Assembly: GCA_000727475.1 (NCBI GenBank)
Contig: KL647288.1
Location: 6,165,414-6,229,413, forward strand
Reading direction: 5' to 3'
DNA from: Sarcocystis neurona
Taxonomy: Eukaryota > Apicomplexa > Conoidasida > Eucoccidiorida > Sarcocystidae
DNA: 64,000 nt
A program made the translations under genes and the position numbers. Below, one piece after another: positions 12,302-23,142 of this stretch (within the stretch, counting starts at the first letter, position 1; every line of letters begins with the position of its first letter). A model generated the notes under the pieces. That model had not been told where the DNA came from. It made no database searches and worked only from the letters and a program-made list of their open reading frames with translations.

Positions 12302-13375
12302 ATGTCACGGTGTAGGAAGAGCAGCAGCCCTCCGTGTGGCACTTTGTCGCGTCCCGGCGCACTACAAAGTACATCTCAATTACATATTGAGCAGAAGCTA
12401 TCAGCTGCAGGTGTATGTCCGATAAATGCTGCCACGCAGACTAGCGACACCAAACGCGTCAAGGCACGCGAGCGGGTGTCGGCGGATGGCAAAGTTCTAC
12501 GTAAAGACGCAAGTGCAAACGAGTCGACTTCAGGAAGATCAGTGACGAGGAATATTGAGGGGGAGGCGGCTGAAGCCAAGCAGCCCTCTCGCTCAACCGC
12601 GTGGTCCAATGGGAACCAGCACGGGGGCAAGCATAAAGGAACACAAGCCAGCAGCAATCGATTCAAGAGCAGAGCCAACACGCAGAAATCGACCAGAGGC
12701 GTCGTTTATCTGGGACATGTTCCCTCTGGATTCAACGAGCCACAGATGTTACGCTTCTTTTCGCAGTTTGGGGAAGTCGTAGGCGTGGAGCTGCGCAGAA
12801 GCAGAAAGACGGGGCATAGCAAAGGATACGCCTATGTCGGATTCGAGCTGCCTGAAGTTGCTGAGGTCGTTGCAGAAACTATGAACAACTACATGATGTT
12901 TGGCCGCACCTTACATTGCGAAGTAGTGGCACCTAGCCGCATGCCTCCGAGACTTTTCAGGAACTGGGGCAAAAAATTTAGGCGGCTGTCCACTCGCGTT
13001 CGAGCGGTGCAGCAGCATAACAAACCTGAGAACGCCCTGCCTTCGCAGCGACAAGTGAAGCGCCGGCTGGAAAGGGAGAGGAAAGTTGCGAAAGTCCTGA
13101 AGAATCTAGGAGTGAAGCACGTCGCACCGACGGTCTTCAATACAGTTTTGAAGAACGATATTGAGAAAGTAGCCGGTGCGTCCAAAGAAAGCTGTGAACC
13201 ACCTCCTGAGGGCAAAAAGAGCCAACCTAGAAAAGTGAACACATTTAGTCGTGTTAAAGGGAAGGGAAAGAAGAGGGGGAAAAAATACGACACAAGGGGG
13301 GGAAGGAAAATCCGCGAGCGCAGTGCTCAACTCCGTCGCACAGTAGAAGCTTCTCCAGGTGAATCGGTAGCCTAG
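12302..13375 (+). CDS. NOP15/NIFK-like nucleolar RRM protein
   Basis: Single-exon frame of 357 residues. One RRM spans about residues 132-209, with RNP2 VVYLGHV (134-140) and RNP1 KGYAYVGF (174-181). The segment GVVYLGHVPSGFNEPQMLRF, the FSQFGEV turn, SRKTGHSKGYAYVGFE, and VAETMNNYMMFGRTLHCEVV match the pattern of yeast Nop15 and animal NIFK (MKI67IP), which bind pre-60S particles and act in ITS2/5.8S maturation in the nucleolus. The N-terminal 130 residues are low-complexity and basic/Ser-rich, longer than in Nop15. The C-terminal 130 residues are strongly Lys/Arg-rich (GKGKKRGKKYDTRGG), fitting nucleolar retention. Start chosen at the first ATG of the frame; translation could also begin at a later Met. 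The MPPRLFRNW segment following the RRM is also family-like. Confidence 0.88.
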   Translation: MSRCRKSSSPPCGTLSRPGALQSTSQLHIEQKLSAAGVCPINAATQTSDTKRVKARERVSADGKVLRKDASANESTSGRSVTRNIEGEAAEAKQPSRSTAWSNGNQHGGKHKGTQASSNRFKSRANTQKSTRGVVYLGHVPSGFNEPQMLRFFSQFGEVVGVELRRSRKTGHSKGYAYVGFELPEVAEVVAETMNNYMMFGRTLHCEVVAPSRMPPRLFRNWGKKFRRLSTRVRAVQQHNKPENALPSQRQVKRRLERERKVAKVLKNLGVKHVAPTVFNTVLKNDIEKVAGASKESCEPPPEGKKSQPRKVNTFSRVKGKGKKRGKKYDTRGGRKIRERSAQLRRTVEASPGESVA

Positions 13376-15179
13376 AACAGTTGAAACTTGAAAACTCGCA
13401 GCGCATTTTACCATAGGAAGGGAGGTGATGTGAGAAACGATAAGGAGGACGTTAAGACGGGAGTACCAATTTGCCTGAGGCCCTGGGTGTTTCTGCAACA
13501 CAAAAGAACCCGCGTGGTACGAACGAAGCACCTGTAGTACTCCGCTGATCAAGGACGTCTCTGTGCAACAGCACGTAGGGGAGCAACCGCGATCTGTAGA
13601 AGTCCTAAACGGAAACATAGAGAAAGAATCACCTGATAATTGCTTGCCCGCAGTGTACAGGGGTGCTGCTGATGGAGGAGACATCTGCAGGAGCAGGACG
13701 GTCGTATCCGGGACAACATCAGCTACCGCAGTTAGGCATCCTTGTGGAGTTCCAGCGGAGGTAAAATGGCGTTGCCCAGCGTCCTCAGGTTAAGTATAAA
13801 CGGCATGACATCATTTCTGTAGAGTACAAGCGTGTGCAGGTCCTGCGCCCGCTTCTTTAGGTTCTTTTTCAGGCTCTGCAACGGTTCAGGTAGAGAATTG
13901 TTGGATCAGTTAGTCAACCATGTACAAGTTTTCATCCGGAACACGCGGTCTGCTCGAATTGGCGCCTGAGCTTTGACCGACTCCAAGCTGTTGAAGGATT
14001 TCTCCACGAGGAGTGTGTTTTTGACCAGTGCGGGTTTGGAGCAGTTTGTCCGTCGGGCTCTCATTGGTTTATGTTCTTGTGTTGATGGAGTCGGCTCCTC
14101 AAGTTTGCTGCACGACCAGTCACTCACCGGGTTCTGTTGTTTGACGCGTGCCGCTTATTAGATTTTGAGGTGCGTGATGCGTCGAGTAGTATGAGATTCT
14201 CTACCGCGTTGCTGGCAGGCATGGCTGTCTACAACTATTCGTGCGAAGAGGCGCCCACTGTCCTTTTTGAATGTTTCCGAGATCGCATGCTTGGTGACTA
14301 TTGACCGTAGTCTCTAGATACATACTCTAGTCTCGACAGCTTTTCGTGGTGTGATCAGGGTGGTGGAAACCATTTTAATTCTACGTATGTCACTTTGAGA
14401 AGTGATTCCAAAGCTTCAACAGCTTTCAAAAATCGCAGTTCGGCGGCCTTTTTAATGGAACTTGTACAGGGGGCGCTACAGGAAAATTGGGTATAGGCGC
14501 GCAGCATTGTGTTCGGTTATGAAGTTTACTGCAAGTTCTCATTGTCATTTTTGTCTTCGGAGCTACCCATGATAAGCTGGACGGTTACTGTAATACATAC
14601 ATACAGGCACGCGTGCGCGTGAGCGAGCACACTCCACGAGCACGCTGACGCCTTAGATCTTGATCAGCACGTGGTTCACGTCGCAGCGGCTGCAAACAGT
14701 CGTAACCAATCGCTTACTCGTGCACCAAGCGACGTACACTGTATCGACGTCGAAGTGCGATGACGGTATCGATGCGGAGCGTATTAGGGCGCATACTTCA
14801 CTTTTTGTACGATCGTACTATATGCGCAGATGTGTACAACAGAATTTATTTTCAAATAATCGAATTTGTAGAGGTATATACAGGCAGAAGTGCTTACTCG
14901 ACCAAAGCGCATGACTTGAAGCATGTCTAGGCACACCAGTAGAAAACATAGTCATAAAATGTAAGCTTCCACTGTTACGAGGGATTTATGACGAATGCGT
15001 GCCAGTTGGTCTTCCAGTGCGCAGCATCCGTAAGTGTTCATAATGAGCACTGCGGCGCGTACAGTACGTGTTCGGACGCCGCTCTCACTGTCGCAGCAGA
15101 CGCTGATTGCACAGTGATAGTCATCTTCGAAATGTGCTGGTCGCGTTCCGTATACGGAGACAGCTACAGTCTATTAAAC
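13376..15179. other. Intergenic, no gene recognised
   Basis: No open frame above about 85 codons and no convincing exon. Likely holds the convergent 3' regions of the RRM gene (+) and the 15180-17231 gene (-). Confidence 0.5.
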
Positions 15180-17231
15180 TCAGGCGTCAGGCGCTGACCT
15201 CTCTGCTAGGGTTTCCGAAGGCGGGGGAGATGCCTCAGAAAGTAAAAAAGGCAACGTCAGATATGAATCTTCTTGCCGCGTCTGTACGTCTCTTTTTGTC
15301 GCTTTCCTGGACGGCACCTTTGTCCACCTGATTTGCCACTCCGTTGAGACTCTGCAAGTGGGATGGGATACCGCGTGTTTGCCAGACGCTGTACTACATG
15401 ATGCCGTTCCGGCAGGAACGTGCCAGGTAGCAGCCGCCCAACGTGTGCAAACAGCTGCGAGATACGCTTTTGAGTCGACGTGTGTGCCAACCGGAAAAGT
15501 AGCAAAGTCATTCTGGGCACAAGTGCACTGAAGTCCTGCCAAATGCGCTTGCTTCGCAGGTAAACACCCGTGGTTTCCGAAACTGGCATTACAAAGTGCT
15601 CTTTGGGAGAAGCCCTTGAAGCACGTGTTGCAGAGGGAGATCCCTGGAATTTCTAGGGCCTGTGCCGCCTTCCCAGATTTCATGTTTAACGCTTTTGTGC
15701 AGTCCTCTCTCTTGCAATAAGGCTTTGACACCTGTTTTCTGCAGTCACTTTTCTCTAGTTTGAATGCTCCAAAATGTTCATTTCCTGGTATCACCAAAGA
15801 ACACATGTCTGCATTCGTGCAGGCTTGTACCAATGCCACCGCTGTCCTTCCGAGGTTTGACAATCGCTTGCTTTCTGTACGCCTACTCTCCACGATGGAA
15901 TCATCTGTATCGTGTTTCTTCATCTGCTGACAGTGCTGTTTCCCTATAACGATCTTGGCACCTGCGCCAGGTGGTTTCGTCGTGAGGGCGAAAATCCGTG
16001 GACTCAACTGCCCATTACCAAGGCCCACGCCGGCGGCTATAGTGAAAATCCAAGTGTAGGTTGTACGTAGAATTCTTGCTCGCCGCTCAAGTGTATGGCC
16101 CTGTTCTTAACGCTTAAGGGTGACCGTGACAACATGTGTTACCCCTTTTTTCCTTGAGCGACCCTCTTGCTCTGACTCTGCGCTCGGCCTACGCTCCCGC
16201 GGGTTTCCCCCTGTCTTTAGAAAGCATGCGGACCTACATGCGACAACGGCTGCAGGTGCCTCCTCCTGTGTAGTGGAAAGAGTCTTAATGGATTCCACAT
16301 GATCTTCCTGGAAAGTCGGAGCGGAATAGGGAGTCCACAAATTGAAGGAAGCAGATGATGAAGAACAAGCAGACAGAGAAGGCGCAGCAGCTGTACGAAA
16401 GCGGGCGGGGCACGCTTCTGCCTCAGACTGGGATGGAACCGCCGGCTGACAGTGACGGTAGCCAATAAGACTACCGGTGGAACGCCTGGATCTTGGCTGA
16501 CTTCTGCGTCCGCGGAAGACAGCAGTTGGTTGTGGGATGCCTTCCTCCAGACAGTGGCTCTCCAAGTTGCTAGTGGAATGGGAGCGTACACGAACTGTAA
16601 TACTTCTGAAGCGAGATTGGGGCGGTTCGACTTCCACACACGTAGCTGTTGGTGTGGATGGGGACACCGATATAGTACGCGGGAGGCTTTCAGTAGACGG
16701 GGCACTGGTTTCAGCTGTAGCAAGCAAGATCTGGTGGTTCCTACGTGGATTGATCTGCATATGTGAAACCGTTTTCGACGTTATTGGTTGCAGTCCTGAT
16801 GTAGATTGCTGACGCAATACACACTGTTGTGTGTCTTCTGCGATCACTGGTGGCATCGCAGCACTTAAAAGATCAGCTGAAAGGCTTCCCAGGTCAGTTT
16901 GACTGCCCAGGTCATCTGGTGTTTCTGCGCACGTCCTCATCGTGTGACCGTCTGTTTCTTTGCAGAAATCAGGTTCTTCAAAAAAAGACGTGCATCGAGG
17001 TGCCGCTGCAGTTGAAGCCTGCGATTCGGAAATGTATTCGTTGGGAGTCCATTCCACGTGACACCTACGAGGTTGGTGGTTGTCTCCCACTTTCAAACCT
17101 TCCGCGAGTGCTCCTTCTGTGTGGCGTTGTTCTGGCAAAAACCGACGTGCCGGCCTTGAGGCGACAAGATGCGTTTTTCTGTCGCTGCTCGTCTCTTGAA
17201 ACCATAGTGCAGACACGTCCGAAGTTTGCAT
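15180..17231 (-). CDS. Two-exon protein of unknown function, Cys-containing C-terminal half
   Basis: Exon 1 is 17231-16112 and exon 2 is 16036-15180, separated by a 75-nt intron. The donor after LKR and the TATAG acceptor rejoin the frame exactly, giving 658 residues. The first half is Ser/Thr/Arg/Pro-rich and looks disordered (SSSSASFNLW, RSRRSTGSLIG). The second half has about 15 cysteines, including CNTCFKGFSQRALC and LQCTC. They are not arranged as a zinc finger or other domain I know. No signal peptide or membrane helix is evident. Open frames further upstream on the same strand (17256-17483, 17533-18303; the latter has a KPQQQQQPTF stretch) may be 5' exons, so the N-terminus is provisional. 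I do not recognise the protein. The two long same-strand frames and the phase-correct intron argue for a real gene. Confidence 0.6.
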
Positions 17232-17532
17232 GATTATAGACCCTCTTATAGAGCCCTAATCGAAGCCCACGAAGACGGTTCCTATTCCCGCCCCTTCTCC
17301 AGCAAGAGCCATTGTAAGGGGAGTATGCGCCATCGAAGACGAGTCGAAGGCGCCTTCACCGACAGCTTCGACGCTCTCGTATTCTTCTTCAGCAGTACAG
17401 TCACTGATGCCGGCTTGTTCTCGCCTGGAAGCAGATGCACTGAGGTTTGCATTTTCGCAGGTGTGGCGCTGTATATAGAGCATTGATCCTGGTCGCTTGG
17501 CTGGCGATGTGAGACTATATTTGTTCGTGGCG

Positions 17533-18303
17533 TCAGTAAAGTAAGACCTTTAGACGTGGAGTGGGGTAAGTGGACGGCTGTATCTGCCCATAGAACTCTC
17601 TGCTTCGGGCGTTGGGTTCCGGTATCGTGACCCCTTCCCGCGTCATTCTGGTAAAAGCTTTGAGATTCGCGCCGCGTAGCGATCCCCGGACATCGCGAAC
17701 AAGAAGTACATGCTTCATTGCAACGTACCCGAAGGAAACGACGAGCACGACCCTCAGAGTTGGCTGAGCACTGCGAGGCGTGTGAAAACCGCCTTCAGTC
17801 CTGTGTGTGGTGATGAGGTCTGACATTTGTCTGTGTTTTCGTGAGGCGGGCGGACCTGCAGCAAAACGCGCGCACTTTTCCTCGTGAATACGTGAGACTG
17901 TAGTTTTACTGTGTGCGTGCCCTTTCAACGGTGACGGACTGTGGAGAACGCCTTTGTCGACATGTCGGAACGTCGGTTGTTGTTGCTGTTGCGGTTTGAC
18001 ACTTGTAAACTGGAGTGTCACCCTCCTTCAGACGAAATGCTGGTCCCGTGTCAAGCCTTGAGACGCTGTTCTTTGCAGTGCGACAATTCTGTCTGTCTCG
18101 GTTTTTGGGATGTGCTGGAGAGTGAGGGGGCTGGTCCCTCTGAAACTGCAGGGAGATTGCCGGTTTTCTGGTCTGTAATGTTGAATATTGGTGGTTTTAC
18201 CGTCTACGATAGCTTGTTGATGCTTGCGTGCAACTTCGTCCGCAGCTGACCGAGAATGGACCCGAAGCGTTCCACAGGAGCTGTAAAACCTTACTCGCCA
18301 CAT
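17533..18303 (-). CDS. Possible 5' exon(s) of the 15180-17231 gene
   Basis: Two consecutive minus-strand frames in the same register (18303-18028 and 18021-17533) are separated by one stop. They are hydrophilic, Gln/Thr/Arg-rich and include a short poly-Gln. They could be an exon pair with a small intron, or an upstream part of the neighbouring gene. No splice solution was decisive and no domain is recognised. Confidence 0.25.
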
Positions 18304-18401
18304 AAGAAGTGCTCGAGTAATGGGTGTTTCTCCATCCCTCGCTGCAAAGCCCTACTCGCCACACAAGAAGCTCTAGCGTAATGCGTGCTTCTGTATCTGT
18401 A
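18280..18401 (+). repeat. Imperfect 61-bp tandem duplication
   Basis: Copy 1 (18280-18340) and copy 2 (18341-18401) share the core CTACTCGCCACA..AGAAG and TAATG.GTG.TTCT with scattered substitutions. Two copies only; no coding role seen. Confidence 0.7.
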
Positions 18402-19105
18402 GGCAAACGGCGTTATGAGCATGCTGGTTCGACTCTCTCTGTTCTTGCGATAACATCAACAGTGGGCCATCCGTTCGCCACCAAATCATGCAACAATCCC
18501 CGATTCGCACAGAAGTGGTTACTCTCCAAGTGCCGCTACTGGCATTCGTCCACCTACTGCGGGATGGCAACTGACGAATTACAGTCATGTGGCGCACGAA
18601 CACTTTGTGTACACCGCTATTTTGTTTCACGCAGCAAGGTCTCGTACATGCGCTCGTGCGTCCACAAACATAGGCGTACAAAGGGGTGCTCACACATAAA
18701 TAAAATGCAGGAGACTTACATATACGTTTTACTTACTGATGCCACTGGAGTTCGTGCCCGATTGGAAGCGCCTTCGGCTTCCCTGCTGACTAAATTACGG
18801 TGTACAAAACGATATTAAAGTCCTGTTCACGCGTCTAGCTGAAGACGCAGGCGGGGCACTCTTGAGGGCCGCGCGGTTGAAGTCATGCTGCCCGAAAAGC
18901 TGCACGCGCACTGTGAAGTGACACACCGGTCTGTCCGGGATATGGGTTCGCACAAGCTGCAGGTGGGCATGAGCCAAATGTTGTAAGTGCACCTGTACAG
19001 ATGTGCCGTGTACAACTGATTAGACGAAAAAAATAATCCACTCACGGAGTAACTTTGCACGGGAGCATGCACTTGCTCATCCAATTTCAAGTTCAGAGGA
19101 GCAGT

Positions 19106-19450
19106 CCTGCAGACGTAGGCGCACGCCCAAAAGAAGTGTCTTCCGTGTGTGACAGAGAACTCCTTTTAGTTCCGTCTCCTGCTTGCGCTTAAGGAGTAGC
19201 TTATGCTTGGGATCACTCTCTTGCTCCTTGATACTCACATCCGATGGACCAGCGCTGCAGACTATAGCGCATGCCCGGAGAAAGTCTTTTGAGCGTCTAC
19301 CACATAACTTCTGAAGTCAGTCTCCTGACTGCGCTTGAAGAAGGACCCTTCATGCGGGAGCACGCTCTTGTCAGCTTGTCGGTTTGTAATGAACGTTAAT
19401 CCTAGTACTGCGAATCCGTGCTACCACCGCAGACTGAGGTGCACGCCCAC
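19106..19450 (+). repeat. Degenerate direct repeat of about 150-170 bp
   Basis: The words CTGCAGAC...GCGCA.GCCC, AAGTCTTTTG/AAGTGTCTTCC, and CTCCTG.(C)TTGCGCTT.A recur in the same order starting near 19106, 19254 and 19427. Divergence is high, and the third copy is partial. It lies upstream of DPCD. Confidence 0.4.
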
Positions 19451-19851
19451 TACATGTGTGGCACGCCTATGGCTGGGCACTCTCAAATCCCGTTTCGTAT
19501 TTTGTACTTGACAATGACCTCGCTAAAACTGTCAATTCACCTACGCCTGACAACGGACGCCGGTGATTGTTCGAAATAATGAATACGTCTACCAGTACTG
19601 CTCGCTCTCGAATCTCGACATACTAGATGTTTGTTCACCGCTACAGTATACTTTTTTCCACGGATTCGATGTATGCTTAAACGGCCACTCCAGTAACTCA
19701 AAAGTACGCTTCCAGTACTGTGCATTAAAAGGCACCTGCGCCATGGTCTTGACCGCAACAGTTTCTTGCTTCGCTTTTGTTTGACGATGTACTTTATTCT
19801 GATTTTAGTAGGGCAGCAGCATCCTTCGTCTCCCACATTCCCTGGTTCAAT

Positions 19852-21140
19852 ATGTCAGTCCAGCATTCTTCCTCTCAGGGTTCAAAAGCCCCCCGCGTGT
19901 ATTCGTTGGTGGCAGATGGGCGGCGCATAGTTCACAGCACTTTTCCTGACGGTTCCGAAATGATAGAGGAATATGACATTAAAGACGACTGTCTACTCGT
20001 AAGGAAGGCACGAAAGAATTCGCCTTTCGGCAAGGAAAGCTCCTGGGAATATGAGGTGGGCTCGCCTCCAACAGTGAACTCACGATCTTTTGGCAACGAG
20101 ACCCTCAGCGGAAACGACGAAGGCCAGCAGCCCCTTATAACGCCTGCTGCTGCTTCTCCTTTCTGCGTAATGCTAGACACAAAGGAGGCGTTTCAGTGGC
20201 GGATCAGAAATCTTCCTTACCCCCTCAGCACCTACTCTGTGACCATTGACGAAGTGACCCAGGAAATTGTGGTGCGAACGACGAACAAAAAGTACTTCAA
20301 GCGACTAGCTATTAAAACGTTGAAGAACGTGGGTGTAAACTTAGACGCTGGATCGTTGACATGGACCCATCAGCATAACACCCTCATATTGACGTATTTG
20401 AAGCCAGAAAAGGTGGGTTGCAGAGCAGGCGTAGGGAGACAACACGGCAAAGTTGCAAATCTCCAAAACAGTGGCTGAACGTTGATATTTGCGACAAAGA
20501 AGGAAGGCTGTGGGTGCCGGTTACCACTATTACACGTAGGTCTTCGCTCTCACAGAATGCACGAGGCAGTCAATACTGGCACTAAAAACACCAGCAGGCA
20601 CCTTCTAGCAAATACTTGCAACGTTGCTGGTACATTTTGTCTTGACTCAGTCACAACACATGGTTAAGAAACGGAAGAACGCACTAGGGGAGCTCGTTTA
20701 TGGTAGCCGGAGGAGGAAAGGCCGTATGGTATGTTATGCAAAAATCCTTCAGCATATTCCTACGTATGCTGGCCATCTTGCATTACTCTGCACGAATTGC
20801 ATACATGAGTTCTCTGCGCGCTGTATGTCCGCAGTCTCTTTGCCGCAACATTGACAAGGCAAACTGAAGTTACCCGGTCTCCTTTCAATACAGCTACTCG
20901 TCTTTCCAACGTTATGAAGATACTGCAATAACCGCGTAGTGTCCAGTGTGTTCGTATTCATGAACGCGTCCGAACGCTGATGCAAGCAAATTGCTAAAGA
21001 AGCACGTTCCATATAATTACGATTCACAAGTTACTGACCTTCCCCTATCCCACCTGTTCTCTGATGTGCTGTGGCAGGTCATCAAATACGAAAATGCTCG
21101 GATACTGGAGGCCAAGAAATGTACTGCTGTGCTCAGTTAA
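19852..21140 (+). CDS. DPCD: DPCD family protein
   Basis: Two exons, 19852-20412 and 21078-21140, joined in phase 0 over a 665-nt intron (donor AAG/GTGGGT, acceptor TGGCAG), give 207 residues; human DPCD has 203. Diagnostic segments are DGRRIVHSTFPDGSEMIEEYD, the LLVRKAR segment, FQWRIRNLPYPLSTYSV, VVRTTNKKYFKR and ILTYLKPEK. The short second exon supplies the charged C-terminal helix (VIKYENARILEAKK) found in the family. DPCD is tied to ciliary function in animals and associates with the RUVBL1/2 AAA ATPases. In a coccidian, the flagellated microgamete is the likely site of use. The frame is open upstream of the chosen ATG back to 19777 without another Met, so an extra 5' exon (acceptor TTTTAG near 19808) is possible. 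No odd residues seen in the conserved core. Confidence 0.93.
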
Positions 21141-21360
21141 TAGGTTGATGTCTTTCCACACACTATTTTCCACGATTAATGAGATAGGCTTCCCTGTGCA
21201 CTATAGCAAATGCTCTACTTATGGTCAGCTGCTGTCTATGGAAGCTGGGCCGCTCTATTCATTGGCCAAGTTGGTAACAGCAGTGCTTCGTTGTCATTAA
21301 CGAGAAACTTGAAAACAGCAGTCCGTCGTCGTCTTGTCTAGTTTTTGCAGACACCCCTTT

Positions 21361-22126
21361 TTACAAACGAGCGCCACGGTATGCTGTTTTAGTTGGCGCA
21401 AAGAAGTGTTTTGTGTCACAGACGTCAAAAACGTTGAGTTCAACGGGCCGCGTCACTGGTAGTATGACAATGGGCAGCTGTGAGGCTTGATCTTCCCTGA
21501 ATTTCGTTGTACTTGCAGTACCGTGGATAATGCACTTTGGAATTTGAGTTGTTTCACACTCTAGGCATACCGCTTCTAACTTACTGTACACCTGAATGGG
21601 CACATATATGCCCAAGGAGGGCGTGGTGTCTCTGAAGGGTGCGTGTGCGTACCCATAAAAGCAAATCCTGTGTTTCACTGTAAAAGACATCATATAGAGA
21701 CATACGAGGACAAAAGGGGACCTGCGATCCAAGTGAACTGTCCAATTCTTCCAAAGCCACCAAGTGTGTGTTTTCTCTGTAGACACGCATAAACGGAGTG
21801 GAACTATGTAGGCAGCCCAGACTGCCTACAACCTTTCGCCGAAGCGAGCCCGCTTGCACGCGGGCGACGCAGTGTTGAAAGCTGTTTGTCCGTCGGATTT
21901 TTACTGCTTCGCTGAACTCTACGCAGCAGAAACCGTTGGCACGTGGATGAGCATAAATTCCCTTCACACGTGAGAAGCCGCCGACAGGCTGGAAATTCCG
22001 AAAACTTCCCATACACGAATAAAGGGAGCACTGCCAGGAGCGCGGAATACGCCGACGCACAGCTGCGTCTGAAGTCTCCCACATAGAGGCGTTTGGCTCC
22101 ACGCGCAGATACAGGCAGACGTACAA
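21361..22126 (-). CDS. Candidate exons, unknown protein
   Basis: Two overlapping minus-strand frames (22126-21581 and 21786-21361) differ in register. The latter has protein-like sequence (CFYGYAHAPFRDTTPSLGIY, SQLPIVILPVTRPVELNVFD) behind a plausible acceptor (TGATGTCTTTTACAG) near 21700, and a GTAAGT donor follows YVPIQVY. No domain recognised and no start codon assigned. Confidence 0.3.
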
Positions 22127-23142
22127 AACTATCTACTACGAACGAAAGCCTCGCATCTTAGACCACAGCTGAGTGACGCACCACAGCACAACGTGGTCTC
22201 AGGGGTAGAACACAGCGTCGGTTCGCGGGGGAGTGAGAGGTGACAGAGGAGAAAGCAGACGACTGGAAGTTGGCGCGTGATGAGGCAGCAGGAGTGGCAA
22301 AACCAGCATGTTTGAACAGTTATCGTACGTAGCTTCCCGCTGCGTAGTCTACGGTGATACTGCAGATTCCCCGCTGCAATTCAACATAGGCAAAAGATGC
22401 TGCTCACGCAAACGCCTTGACACACGTGGGTGCGCACGCTCTCGCTGCCAAATTCAACATTGACCGCCGAACGTTATTCCACTCTCACGCTTTCCACTGC
22501 GTGTGTGCACAGCTGCACCATCTGAACTAAAACACGCGCTCGCAGGACGTCCACGAAGCCTCTGCCCTGAGTGTTAGCAGACACTTCCTTGCACGTGTGA
22601 GTGAGTTCCACACAGCACATACGATTCTAAAAGCAATGAGTTCAGCAGAGCCAGAAGTCACGACTATATGTACGGCTTGACTCTCGTGCACTTTGCGCTT
22701 CTGGTCATGTGTGAGCAGCCCTTGAGTGCACGGACTGTGCACTAAACATCACGCATACGTGCGTTACACTGCGCAGCCCGCAAACCATGGCAGATCTATA
22801 CCGGCGTTATTTTGCTACATTGCACATCCAGTATGTAGATTGAAGATCATGCACTCTAAAGCGAACAGCACACATCTCCCAAAAAGACGCATGTGCGTCA
22901 CGTGCACAAAAGTGCACTGCGTATCACTTAGGTGACGCAGCAGGAGCAGCGGTGTCCTGCTTGTTTTCAACACATACGCCCGTGCAGCGCGTGCTGCAGT
23001 ACGACTTGCACGCGTGTGCATGCTGAATTGCCTTACGACCTTCGAGTGCGACGCAACGCTGTGTCGCCAAGAAGTCACCTCGTCGCATTTACCTAAAACG
23101 CTGGCACAAGTGCGTCAACGTGCAGACGTGCGCATGTGCAAT

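Noticed and set aside
18324..18818. 164-codon plus-strand frame
   Set aside because: Spans the 61-bp tandem repeat, no domain, mixed composition; considered chance.
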